DNA of 64,000 nucleotides from an uncultured Alphaproteobacteria bacterium (GTDB lineage Bacteria; Pseudomonadota; Alphaproteobacteria; Rhodobacterales; Rhodobacteraceae), in the NCBI GenBank assembly GCA_902611475.1, contig CACLZW010000001.1, positions 44,807-108,806 on the forward strand, read 5' to 3'. Shown piece after piece: positions 54,684 to 63,237 of this stretch. A program made the position numbers and the translations under genes. Below the pieces are notes generated by a model that saw nothing but the letters and a program-made list of their open reading frames with translations, was not told the DNA's origin and made no database searches. The stretch's first letter is position 1. Every line of letters begins with the position of its first letter.

Positions 54684-54697
54684 TTTAATCTTGTAAA

Positions 54698-55864
54698 TCA
54701 ATTAGTGGGCAATTGCTTTTCTACCAGCCTAGCTAAAACTGATGCACCCACCGGAATTATATCTGGATCTAGTGTAAACTTAGGGCTATGCAGCGGTTGA
54801 GTTCCACTGTGGCCTATCCTACAGTATGCTCCTCTAACATGTTTTAACATATCTGCAAAGTCTTCAGAGCCAGTAGCAGGCCGTGCGGTTCTTATAATAT
54901 TCTCTTTTCCAACAATTTCTTCTGCGGCATCCATATAACAATCACTTAGTTCATTGTCATTATGTAGAACATCAAAAGTATTTCGAAGATCAGGTATCAC
55001 TTCAACGTTATAGGTTGCTTCAAGCCCTCTGCATATCGCTTTTACACGATCTTCAACTAACGCATAAACTTCTTCGGAAAAATACCGTATTGTTCCACAA
55101 AGAATAGCTTCCTCAGGTATTACATTGTACGCCGAGCCAGAATGGATCTGAGTTATTGATAAGACAACGCTTTCTAGCGGTGGCGTGTTTCTTGAAACTA
55201 TAGCCTGCATTTGATCAATCATGTTTGCGCAAATAATAATCGGATCTATTGATTGATGAGGCATAGCAGCATGACTTCCTTTTGCATTTATTGTTATATC
55301 AAAAAAAGAAGCACCAGCCATGGCTTTACCTTTGCATATTGTAATCTCACTATGTCTACCATTTGGAGAATTATGTATTCCATAAATTTCAGAGCATGGG
55401 AATTTTTCAAATAAACCCTCTTTTAGCATAAGTCGCGCTCCTCCTAGTCCTTCCTCAGCTGGTTGAAAAATTAAGATAGCCTTTCCTTTAAAATTGCGGG
55501 TTTCACACAGATGCTTTGCTGCCCCCAGTAACATTGTAGTATGCCCATCGTGCCCACAAGCATGCATTTTGCCAGGGTTTTTTGATGCATAATCAAGATT
55601 AGTGGTTTCCTCAATTGGGAGTGCATCCATGTCTGCTCTTAAACCAATTTGATTAGCACCTTTTTGCTTGCCATTTATTACAGCTACCACTCCTGTTTTT
55701 CCAATATTTGTATGTATCTCATCCACTCCAAAATCTTGAAGCCTTTTTTTTACTATTTCAGATGTTCTTACCTCTTCAAACCCTAATTCGGGATGCTGGT
55801 GAAGATCTTTAAAGATTTTTTTTAGTTCATTGGATATTTTGTCTATTTCTGGTAAAATATTCAT
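54698..55864 (-). CDS. M20 family amidohydrolase (hippurate-hydrolase type)
   Basis: A 388-residue metallopeptidase of the M20D group. LHQHPELGFEE at the start, KMHACGHDGHTTMLLGAAKHL, FQPAEEGLGGARLML and RPATGSEDFADML give the metal-site residues. Members hydrolyse N-acyl amino acids such as hippurate or indole-acetyl amino acids. It converges on the SulP gene with a 14-base gap. Confidence 0.9.
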   Translation of the reverse strand: MNILPEIDKISNELKKIFKDLHQHPELGFEEVRTSEIVKKRLQDFGVDEIHTNIGKTGVVAVINGKQKGANQIGLRADMDALPIEETTNLDYASKNPGKMHACGHDGHTTMLLGAAKHLCETRNFKGKAILIFQPAEEGLGGARLMLKEGLFEKFPCSEIYGIHNSPNGRHSEITICKGKAMAGASFFDITINAKGSHAAMPHQSIDPIIICANMIDQMQAIVSRNTPPLESVVLSITQIHSGSAYNVIPEEAILCGTIRYFSEEVYALVEDRVKAICRGLEATYNVEVIPDLRNTFDVLHNDNELSDCYMDAAEEIVGKENIIRTARPATGSEDFADMLKHVRGAYCRIGHSGTQPLHSPKFTLDPDIIPVGASVLARLVEKQLPTN

Positions 55865-55960
55865 ACATTTATTCCTGCTTTAATAAATTGCGATAACTAG
55901 CATGCAAAGAATACGAGCTTAAATTATTTATAAATTTTAACAAGCTAATTGGAGAAAAAA

Positions 55961-56935
55961 TTGTCAAAGGCGATCATCGTAAGTGCATATGGTTCCTCTG
56001 AAGTCTTGTACTACAAGGAAAGGGACATCAGTGAACCTTCTGCTAATGAAATTAGAATTAGAAATACGGCTATAGGTGTAAACTATCATGACGTATATGT
56101 ACGATCGGGACTTTACAAAACACTGACTTTACCCGGCATTCCAGGGTGCGAAGCTAGTGGTATAGTCGAAAAGATTGGCGATAATGTCGAAGGCTTTGTG
56201 GTTGGAGAAAGAGTAACGTTTTGCACAAGAGAATATGGGGCTTATGCAACCCACATAAATATATCGCATGATAAAGTAATTAAAATCCCTGATTTTTTAA
56301 GTGATGAATTAGTTGCAACAAATTTCCTAAGAGCGATGACAGTAGAAATGCTTATTAATCGAATAACATTAGTTGACTCATCAAAAACAATTTTGGTAAC
56401 AGCCGCGTCTGGGGGCGTTGGTCGCCTACTTTGCCAATGGGCAGCGGCAATGGGTGTGAAGGTAATAGGGAGTGTAGGATCACAAGAGAAAATAGAGGAC
56501 GCGAAATTGAATGGATGTATTGAAACTTTAGTTTCGAGTGACAAAAATTTTAGTGAGAAAGTGTTAGGTATTACTAATGGAAAAGGTGTGGATATCGTTT
56601 TCGACTCTGTGGGGAATGACACCTTTGAGTCTTCTCTATTATCACTAGCGAATTGTGGATATCTCATTAATTTTGGTCAATCATCAGGTCCCGTCAAACC
56701 CGTTTTAATGAGTACATTAGCTGAGAAATCACTATCTATTTCTCGCCCTATACTTTTTCATTATTTTGGTAATCGGAAAAACTATGAAAATATGGCAGCT
56801 TCGGTCTTTAAAGCTTTTGAAGATGAAATAATTAAGGTTTCGGAATTTTTGCCATTTGATTTGAAAGATGCATCAAATGCGCATGACACTCTAGAATCTA
56901 GAAAGGGCGGGGGAAGTATATATTTAGTCCCTTGA
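55961..56935 (+). CDS. Quinone oxidoreductase-type MDR dehydrogenase
   Basis: A 324-residue medium-chain dehydrogenase without structural zinc cysteines, like quinone oxidoreductase. IGVNYHDVYVRSGLYKTLTLPGIPGCEASGIVE is the catalytic-domain start and VTAASGGVGRLLCQWAAAMGVKVIGSVGS the NADPH loop. The start used is a TTG at 55961 with GGAG six bases upstream, replacing the track's TTG at 55949. It precedes the rhodanese gene by nine bases. Confidence 0.88.
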   Translation: MSKAIIVSAYGSSEVLYYKERDISEPSANEIRIRNTAIGVNYHDVYVRSGLYKTLTLPGIPGCEASGIVEKIGDNVEGFVVGERVTFCTREYGAYATHINISHDKVIKIPDFLSDELVATNFLRAMTVEMLINRITLVDSSKTILVTAASGGVGRLLCQWAAAMGVKVIGSVGSQEKIEDAKLNGCIETLVSSDKNFSEKVLGITNGKGVDIVFDSVGNDTFESSLLSLANCGYLINFGQSSGPVKPVLMSTLAEKSLSISRPILFHYFGNRKNYENMAASVFKAFEDEIIKVSEFLPFDLKDASNAHDTLESRKGGGSIYLVP

Positions 56936-56944
56936 TTCAATAAA

Positions 56945-57835
56945 ATGGAAAAAATAGAAATAGGCTGGAAGTATCCTGAAGCTATAATATCATGTAAATG
57001 GCTCCAAAAAAATTTAGGAAATAAGAATTTACGTATTTATGATTGTACAACATTTTTGCACTACACAGATGATCATCCTTCTAAACCCTATGACGTTGAG
57101 AGCGGCCACCAGGATTATTTAAGGGAACATATTCCTGGGGCATCATTTCTAGATCTTCAAATCCAGATTTCAGATCCAGAAAGTCAATATAAATTTACTT
57201 TGCCTGACATTGAGCGCTTAAGTAATAGTTTTGGTAAGTTAGGAATTGGTGACCCATACCATATTATTTTGTATTCAACAAATGGACTTCAGTGGGCCAC
57301 CAGGGTTTGGTGGATGATTTACATGCTGGGATATAAAAAGGTTAGCGTATTAAACGGTGGTTTAAGAGAGTGGAATCGAAATAATTATGATATTGAATCT
57401 GGAGAAAATTTTTATCCTAGAACAGAATTCTCAAGTTCCAAAAATCAAGGCTTTTTTGTGGGTAAGGAAAAAACATTAGATGCCATGGAAGATAATAGGT
57501 GTATTTTAATTAATGCACTGACAAGTGATATTCACAATGGAGAAAGTACGCGTTATGGGAGACCAGGTAGGATCCCAGGAAGTATAAATATTCCATTTAG
57601 TGATCTGATGGATATGAGTACGCATATGTTAAAATCACCTAAAGAAGCATTGTCGGTTTTTGCAAAACATAATATCACAAAAGATAGTGAGATACTTAAC
57701 TACTGTGGAGGTGGTATTGCAGCCACATTGAATGCTTTTGTTTTGTACCAACTTGGTTTTCAGAAATTAAAAGTTTACGATAATTCTCTTAGTGAATGGG
57801 CTATGGATAAGAGTCTTCCTATGGAAATGGATTAG
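56945..57835 (+). CDS. Rhodanese-domain sulfurtransferase
   Basis: A 296-residue protein of two rhodanese domains, as in thiosulfate or 3-mercaptopyruvate sulfurtransferase. The second domain has the active loop LNYCGGGIAATLNAF, where the Cys carries the persulfide; the first has HIPGASFLDLQ. It transfers sulfur to cyanide or a thiol acceptor. It lies between the quinone oxidoreductase and GST genes on the same strand. Confidence 0.88.
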   Translation: MEKIEIGWKYPEAIISCKWLQKNLGNKNLRIYDCTTFLHYTDDHPSKPYDVESGHQDYLREHIPGASFLDLQIQISDPESQYKFTLPDIERLSNSFGKLGIGDPYHIILYSTNGLQWATRVWWMIYMLGYKKVSVLNGGLREWNRNNYDIESGENFYPRTEFSSSKNQGFFVGKEKTLDAMEDNRCILINALTSDIHNGESTRYGRPGRIPGSINIPFSDLMDMSTHMLKSPKEALSVFAKHNITKDSEILNYCGGGIAATLNAFVLYQLGFQKLKVYDNSLSEWAMDKSLPMEMD

Positions 57836-57871
57836 GTTTTGATTAAATAATGAAAAATTAGAGAGGTTTTT

Positions 57872-58504
57872 TTGGGTAAAGACGTTCCAATACTATATAG
57901 TTTTCGTAGATGTCCATATGCCATAAGAGCTAGGTGGGCCCTTCTTTCATCAAACATTGAAGTGGAATTAAGAGAAGTTGTTTTGAAGGATAAGCCACAT
58001 GAATTCTTGAAGGCTTCAAACACTGGCACCGTTCCATGCTTAAAATTAAAGAATAAAATAATTGACGAGAGTATTGATATAATGATCTGGGCTTTAAGAA
58101 AAAATGACCCAGAGGGCTGGTTAGATATGCCTGCTGAAGGGTACCGTTTAATTGATGAGGTTGAGAAAAAATTTAAACCTAACTTGGACAAAACAAAATA
58201 CGCTACTCGGTATCCCCAAAATGATTGTAAAGTCAGCAAGAATTTGGCCATAGAGTATTTGATTAATCTAGACAAAAAAATAAAGGGGGAATTCCTTTAT
58301 GGTGAGCAACCAAAGTTAGCTGATATAGCTATATTTCCATTCGTTAGACAATTTGCAAACATAGACATAAAGTGGTTTAGTGAATTTGGGTGGCAAAAGC
58401 TTCAAAATTGGCTAAATGCTTTTGTTGGATCAAATATGTTTGATAAATCACAAAAGAAATTTGTTAAATGGAGGCCGGCGGCTGACCCGGTATTTTTCCC
58501 TTGA
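57872..58504 (+). CDS. Glutathione S-transferase, CPY(A)-type active site
   Basis: A 210-residue GST with RRCPYAIRARWALLSS at the start of the thioredoxin-like domain, so a Cys-based (omega/beta-like) active site is probable; TGTVPCLKLKNKIIDESIDIMIW is the glutathione site. The start is a TTG following GAGAGG. The stop overlaps the TTG of the next gene. Confidence 0.87.
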   Translation: MGKDVPILYSFRRCPYAIRARWALLSSNIEVELREVVLKDKPHEFLKASNTGTVPCLKLKNKIIDESIDIMIWALRKNDPEGWLDMPAEGYRLIDEVEKKFKPNLDKTKYATRYPQNDCKVSKNLAIEYLINLDKKIKGEFLYGEQPKLADIAIFPFVRQFANIDIKWFSEFGWQKLQNWLNAFVGSNMFDKSQKKFVKWRPAADPVFFP

Positions 58505-59304
58505 TCACCAGAAAAGATCTTTCAAATTACTTAATTGAATGCTTAGAAAATATGTCTCAAGCACAATTACCAAGTAAAACTATTCCCAACTTCTCTCTGT
58601 CAGATGCCTACAGGACCGCTTTAGAGATTAAAGAAATTCGTGAAAATAAAAAGGAAAAAGCTTCTGGCATAAAAGTAGGTTTTACAAACAAAACAATTTG
58701 GGACAAATACTCTGTAAACGCACCAATCTATGGATTTATGTATTCTTCAACGGTGTTGAACACCAGGCAATCATTTTCACCAGAAAAATTTCTTGAACCG
58801 AAGTTTGAGCCTGAGATCTTTTTCAGACTTAGCAAAAAACCACATAGTGAAATGAGTGATATTGAACTAATCGCTTGCTGTGAGAGCTTTGGAATTGGCG
58901 TCGAGTTAGTTCAGAGTATCTATAAGGGATGGACTTTTAAGTTACCGGATACAGTTGCCGGATTTGGTTTGCATGGCCAGTATAAAATTTTAGAAGAGAT
59001 GGCAATCCCATCCAATGAAAACAATAGAGTTGCTCTTATCGATGAATTAAAAAACTTCAATCTTACCTTGAGGAAAAACTCTAAAATATTAGAGCAGGGA
59101 AAGTCAAAGAATATATTAGAAGAAAGCCCTTTAGCTGCCCTAAGATCTTACATAGAATTTTGTGAAAAAAATTTAGATTGGTTAGTCCTTGATGGGTTAA
59201 TTACAACTGGTACTATTACAGACGCTTACGATATAAATAAGGCTGATGTTTTTTCCTGTGAACTTGATCGCTTATTTGAAAAGAAGTTTGTTGTTAAGTT
59301 TTAA
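58501..59304 (+). CDS. 2-oxopent-4-enoate hydratase / FAH-fold family enzyme
   Basis: A 267-residue relative of hydratases and decarboxylases of meta-cleavage pathways. ASGIKVGFTNKTIWDKY, LEPKFEPEIFFRLSKKP and DGLITTGTITDAYDI match the fold; the metal-binding Glu pair is in FEPEIF. The start is a TTG overlapping the GST stop by four bases, so it is co-translated. It may act on the product of the GST or rhodanese neighbours. A second homologue is at 48670. Confidence 0.8.
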   Translation: MITRKDLSNYLIECLENMSQAQLPSKTIPNFSLSDAYRTALEIKEIRENKKEKASGIKVGFTNKTIWDKYSVNAPIYGFMYSSTVLNTRQSFSPEKFLEPKFEPEIFFRLSKKPHSEMSDIELIACCESFGIGVELVQSIYKGWTFKLPDTVAGFGLHGQYKILEEMAIPSNENNRVALIDELKNFNLTLRKNSKILEQGKSKNILEESPLAALRSYIEFCEKNLDWLVLDGLITTGTITDAYDINKADVFSCELDRLFEKKFVVKF

Positions 59305-59306
59305 AG

Positions 59307-60368
59307 TCACCAGACTTTACCTCTTGCGATAACTTTAACTTTTTTTATTTTTTTCTCTTCAGTTATAAGATTTACTTCATTAAGCATGTTCGTTACTACG
59401 CATGCATGATTAGGGATAATTTCTATTTTTTGTCCAATTACTAAATTTGTGTTTTGTTCGCTCACAATCGTGCCATGCTCTTCTGTTAATTGTGTAATTC
59501 TGAGTTCAGGGTAGTTTACTACAGAACCATGATCATTCATTCCAAAGAGGTCAGACGTTAATACTTTTGACCCAGCATCAATTATGGCTCTGTTTTTTGT
59601 CGGAGTTGACACTACAGTTGCTAAAACGGTTAAAGCGACTTTTTTTTCTGAACAAATCTTGTTTTCTACAAGAGATCTATCATTAAATATGTAAGTTCCA
59701 ATTCTATACTCTGTTGCAACCGGAATATCTTTGACTTTCCACATGTCAGGCGAGCCACCGATAGAAACTGTATTTACAGCAATATTTTTTGCTTCAATTA
59801 GTTTTTTTGCGTCAGTTAAAAAGCTGTTAATTTTTTGAGCTTGAGAAGTAGGAGGGTAGGTCATTAACCCACCGAAAATTAGTCCAGGGCTTCTATTAAT
59901 CAATTCTGCCAATTCACATGCTTCTTGAGGACTTATGACCCCGCAACGGTTGGCTCCAGTATCACACTCCACTAACACAGGTAAAGCTTCCTTAGCCCCT
60001 TCAAATGTCTTTGATAAGCCCTTTATGCAAAAAGAGCTGTCAGCTACGACGGAAACTTTAACTTTCTCACATAGATTTCGAAGAGCCCTTAATTTTTGTT
60101 CTCCTATTATATTGTAGGTGATAAGAACATCATCAATACCGCCCTCGGAAATTATCGCTTCGGCCTCACTTATTTTTTGAGCCGTAATTCCGACCGCTCC
60201 AGCTCCAATTTGTAATTTAGCTAAGGCTGGGATTTTATGTGTCTTAATATGAGGTCTTAATTTTATCCCTATATCATCACAATATCTTTGATATTTATAT
60301 ATGTTTTCTTTGACAATATTTAAATCCACAATAATTGCGGGGGTATCAATCTCTTTGATCAGACTCAT
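59307..60368 (-). CDS. D-threonine-aldolase-like PLP enzyme (fold type III)
   Basis: A 353-residue enzyme with an N-terminal alanine-racemase-type barrel and a C-terminal D-serine-dehydratase-like domain. RPHIKTHKIPALAKLQIG holds the PLP Lys, GAVGITAQKISEAEAI follows and VSIGGSPDMWKV is typical. The C-terminal NHACVVTNMLNE has the metal-binding His/Cys of D-threonine aldolases and DSD1. Substrate is a D-beta-hydroxy amino acid; aldolase or dehydratase not decided. Confidence 0.87.
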   Translation of the reverse strand: MSLIKEIDTPAIIVDLNIVKENIYKYQRYCDDIGIKLRPHIKTHKIPALAKLQIGAGAVGITAQKISEAEAIISEGGIDDVLITYNIIGEQKLRALRNLCEKVKVSVVADSSFCIKGLSKTFEGAKEALPVLVECDTGANRCGVISPQEACELAELINRSPGLIFGGLMTYPPTSQAQKINSFLTDAKKLIEAKNIAVNTVSIGGSPDMWKVKDIPVATEYRIGTYIFNDRSLVENKICSEKKVALTVLATVVSTPTKNRAIIDAGSKVLTSDLFGMNDHGSVVNYPELRITQLTEEHGTIVSEQNTNLVIGQKIEIIPNHACVVTNMLNEVNLITEEKKIKKVKVIARGKVW

Positions 60369-60399
60369 TTATTTACTCAGTTAGTAACTTTCATTTCTT

Positions 60400-61383
60400 T
60401 TATAGTCTTGAGAGAAATTCTAAAATGAACTTATTGACTTCTTTTGGTTTTTCTTGTTGAACCCAGTGCCCCGCATCATCCAGTAGGCATGCTGATAAAA
60501 GGTTTTCATAATTTTTACCAATTCTGTTCCTTAGATCTTCACTGCTTTCATAATTAGATCCTGTGAAGAAATTTACAGGATCATACTTCCCTGTTAAGAA
60601 AGCAGAGGGTTGTTTAATTTTTGCATCCGTGAGCTCAAGTAAGTCCTCAAAATCAATTTGTTGTGCTCTATATCTATTGAGAGGCCCTCGCATCCCACTA
60701 TTCTCAAACTCGCTGACTAGATAGTCCATATCTTCATTAGTCATCCAAGAGGGGTAAGTATCGAATTCAGGTATACCATCTAGATATCTCGCATTAGGGC
60801 CTTTCGAGCTAGCATTTATAGCATTCTCTTTCTGAACCCGCATTCCTCTCGCATCGATCGAAAAATAGGTAAGCTCCAAATATCTTCGTATATTTTCTTC
60901 AAATTCTCCTTCAGCAACACCTTCTTCTTGGAAATAGAGCTGATAGAAAAACTTACCCTGATATATTTTTTTAAATAAATCGATTGTGGAAATTTTTCCT
61001 CTTGGGAAAAATGGTACAGAAAGGCCTAAAACAGCAGATATTCTATTTTCATTTAAAGCAGCAGTATTCCAGACAATCGGGCCACCCCAATCTCGACCCA
61101 TTAAGATGGCCTTTTCAAAGCCAAGAGCATTTACGACACCAATTACATCTTTAGTAAGTTCTCTCATACTATAGGCTTCAACCTCATATGGCTTTGATGA
61201 ACCTCCATATCCCCTCACGTCAATGGCGGCAACGGTGTAGCCATTCTCTGCTAGCAAAGGGATTTGATGTCTCCAACTATACCAGCTTTCAGGACATCCA
61301 TGGACTAAAACGATTAGTGGCCCTGATCCTTCTATTTTTGCCCTTATATCTATGTTATTTGATTTCAAAATTTTGAAAGTCAT
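60400..61383 (-). CDS. Epoxide-hydrolase-like alpha/beta hydrolase
   Basis: A 327-residue alpha/beta hydrolase of the epoxide hydrolase group. HGCPESWYSWRHQIPLLAENGY carries the HGxP oxyanion motif, LMGRDWGGPIVWNTAAL has the nucleophilic Asp in GRDWG, DARGMRVQKENA lies in the lid and AGHWVQQEKP has the catalytic His. It may also be a haloalkane dehalogenase relative. Seven bases separate it from the small gene before it. Confidence 0.88.
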   Translation of the reverse strand: MTFKILKSNNIDIRAKIEGSGPLIVLVHGCPESWYSWRHQIPLLAENGYTVAAIDVRGYGGSSKPYEVEAYSMRELTKDVIGVVNALGFEKAILMGRDWGGPIVWNTAALNENRISAVLGLSVPFFPRGKISTIDLFKKIYQGKFFYQLYFQEEGVAEGEFEENIRRYLELTYFSIDARGMRVQKENAINASSKGPNARYLDGIPEFDTYPSWMTNEDMDYLVSEFENSGMRGPLNRYRAQQIDFEDLLELTDAKIKQPSAFLTGKYDPVNFFTGSNYESSEDLRNRIGKNYENLLSACLLDDAGHWVQQEKPKEVNKFILEFLSRL

Positions 61384-61390
61384 TTCTGGT

Positions 61391-61642
61391 TTACCTTGTT
61401 CCTTCTAAGACAGAAACTTTTGCCATCGCTTGCTCTTTTAAACTTTGCATAGCTTTTAACACATCAAGATTAGAGCCCGCTACTTGTTTTGAAGGAAATA
61501 TTTCAATAATAAAGCCAGTATTGTCACTTGATTTAAAAAGATTTCTTTTTAAATCTTCGGTTTCAATAGGCTGTGCTACTGCTTCGACTACAGACCATAA
61601 GGAAGGTGCCAACAGAGTGAAATTAATTGCTCTTCCGTACAT
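61391..61642 (-). CDS. Small conserved-looking protein, unknown
   Basis: An 83-residue soluble protein with no signal peptide. Its start overlaps the stop of the GYD-type gene by one base (TAATG), and its stop lies seven bases before the epoxide hydrolase start, so the three genes are one unit. No family recognised; the sequence FTLLAPSLWSVVEAVAQ followed by TGFIIEIFPSKQ suggests an alpha/beta dimeric fold. Confidence 0.6.
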   Translation of the reverse strand: MYGRAINFTLLAPSLWSVVEAVAQPIETEDLKRNLFKSSDNTGFIIEIFPSKQVAGSNLDVLKAMQSLKEQAMAKVSVLEGTR

Positions 61643-61992
61643 TAAGAGTTCTCTGCCGCTTGCATGGTTGTTACATAAGAGGCCATACCAGTTTTTGCTT
61701 TTTCATAGATTTTCATATGCTCTAATGAATCAAATGCTCTTGACCAATACATGTTGGTCCATGTCCCTGACGCTCTAGTGATATTCATTAAAGATTCCAT
61801 ATCTTCGTCACTATTGGCATCTAACACACTGAAAAAGGTAAAGCTTTCCGTATGCGTAAAAAGGAATTCCCTGATTTTCATGCCAAATTGATCGGTGAGG
61901 TTTTTAATTATTGGGAGTCTATCCTGAGGTTTATTAAGCATGCCGCTGGCATATTCTGAATTAGCTTTTCCATAAATGATGTAAGTTTTCAT
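61642..61992 (-). CDS. GYD-domain-like small protein
   Basis: A 116-residue protein. MKTYIIYGKANSEYASGMLN and LPIIKNLTDQFGMKIREFLFTHTESFTFFSVLDA resemble the GYD/ferredoxin-like dimeric fold; the match is by eye and partial. Function unknown. It begins a minus-strand unit with the 83-residue protein and the epoxide-hydrolase-like enzyme; a dimeric alpha/beta barrel partner in a catabolic step is possible. Confidence 0.55.
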   Translation of the reverse strand: MKTYIIYGKANSEYASGMLNKPQDRLPIIKNLTDQFGMKIREFLFTHTESFTFFSVLDANSDEDMESLMNITRASGTWTNMYWSRAFDSLEHMKIYEKAKTGMASYVTTMQAAENS

Positions 61993-62123
61993 TTTTTACC
62001 TTTATTTTGACTTGTTTAAAGTATTAGCGTTAACATGTTTAGATATTCTAAAATGTCATCACTATATTATATGACCACGATACATCAAACCTTCGTTAAA
62101 TTAAATCATGTTGAGTCTGTTTT

Positions 62124-62777
62124 ATGAAATTTAAGCTTATTGTAGCTCGATGGATCCATAAATTTCTCATTCATACGGAATTGATGACAGAAAATATGAG
62201 GTCACCAAAAACGATAGGGCTCGCCTGGGTAGCAAGAACATTAATGAATTATTCAAATGCGCAAGTAAGCATTGATATTGTAAGTAAAATGAAACTAGAA
62301 AAAACCGATCATGTACTGGAGTTGGGAGTAGGTAACGGATTGGCGATAAAGGAAATTGCAAAGATTATTGGAAATAAAATCATTGGAGTAGAAATAAGTG
62401 CAGAGTTTAGAAGAAATCTCCTCAAAATGAAACTGCCTAAAAATATAGTAATTTTAGAAAATGATGCAAAAGATTTGAGCAATAAAGTTCCAGATGGGTC
62501 TATAGATAAACTCCTAGCGATTAATGTAATATATTTCTTAAAGCCAATAGAAGAATATATCCTTGAGTTCAAAAGAATATTAAAAAAGGGGGGTATTGGT
62601 TATCTGGGATGTAAATTTGAAAGTATAAAGAATTTTGACATTGAAGTTGCCCCCAATAGGGATGAAAAAGCAATCATAAGTCAGCTATCAAACCTTGGTT
62701 TTAGCGCTTCAAGTGAGTTTATAGATTTAGGTGAGGATAGATCGCGCTACACTCTTATTAAATTTGAAAAACTATAG
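62124..62777 (+). CDS. Class I SAM-dependent methyltransferase
   Basis: A 217-residue methyltransferase. DHVLELGVGNGLAIKEIAK is motif I, IIGVEISAEFRRNLL the acidic loop, KLLAINVIYFLKPIEEYI motif IV, and RILKKGGIGYLGC the post-III strand. The N-terminus has about 60 extra residues before motif I, as in some lipid or small-molecule methyltransferases. It precedes the MaoC-type gene by 12 bases. Confidence 0.85.
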   Translation: MKFKLIVARWIHKFLIHTELMTENMRSPKTIGLAWVARTLMNYSNAQVSIDIVSKMKLEKTDHVLELGVGNGLAIKEIAKIIGNKIIGVEISAEFRRNLLKMKLPKNIVILENDAKDLSNKVPDGSIDKLLAINVIYFLKPIEEYILEFKRILKKGGIGYLGCKFESIKNFDIEVAPNRDEKAIISQLSNLGFSASSEFIDLGEDRSRYTLIKFEKL

Positions 62778-62789
62778 AGAGGAAAAAAG

Positions 62790-63236
62790 ATGGAAAAGCG
62801 ATATGCAGAGGATTTTAAAAAGGGGGACATTTTTGATCTTGGGGAGTATGCTTTTTCAGAGGATGAAATAATAGATTTTGCAAAAAAGTATGATCCTTTT
62901 CCTTTTCATATTAACAAAGATGCAGCTGAAAAAACTGTATTTGGCGGTATTATATCAAGTGGATGGCTGACAGCTCTTATTTGGCTTGGAATGATGCATA
63001 AAAGTTTTTTATCCTACGATACGATAATGGGATCACCGGGGCATGAGGAAATGACCTGGCCAAAACCAGTAAGACCTGATGACAAAGTGACCGGTCAATT
63101 AGAAATATTGGAGAGTAGAAACTCAAAAAGCAAACCCGGACTTGGTTTTGTTAGATATGAGGCGAAGTTGTTCAATCAAGACAATGAAATAGTGTTTCTC
63201 ACTAAAAGCACCTTGATGATTAAGTCTCGAATTTAA
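62790..63236 (+). CDS. MaoC-like dehydratase (hotdog fold)
   Basis: A 148-residue (R)-specific enoyl-CoA hydratase-type hotdog protein. FAKKYDPFPFHINKDAAEKTVFGGIISSGWLTALI contains the catalytic Asp-x4-His (D and H of DPFPFH) and the following Gly-rich loop. DKVTGQLEILESRNSKSKPGLG matches the MaoC C-terminal strand. Strong GAGAGGAAA ribosome site. Substrate chain unknown. Confidence 0.87.
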   Translation: MEKRYAEDFKKGDIFDLGEYAFSEDEIIDFAKKYDPFPFHINKDAAEKTVFGGIISSGWLTALIWLGMMHKSFLSYDTIMGSPGHEEMTWPKPVRPDDKVTGQLEILESRNSKSKPGLGFVRYEAKLFNQDNEIVFLTKSTLMIKSRI

Positions 63237-63237
63237 T

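Noticed and set aside
41625-58501. Frequent TTG starts as a sign of an unusual genetic code
   Set aside because: TTG starts at 41625, 55961, 57872 and 58501 have ordinary ribosome sites or stop-start overlaps; this is normal start usage.
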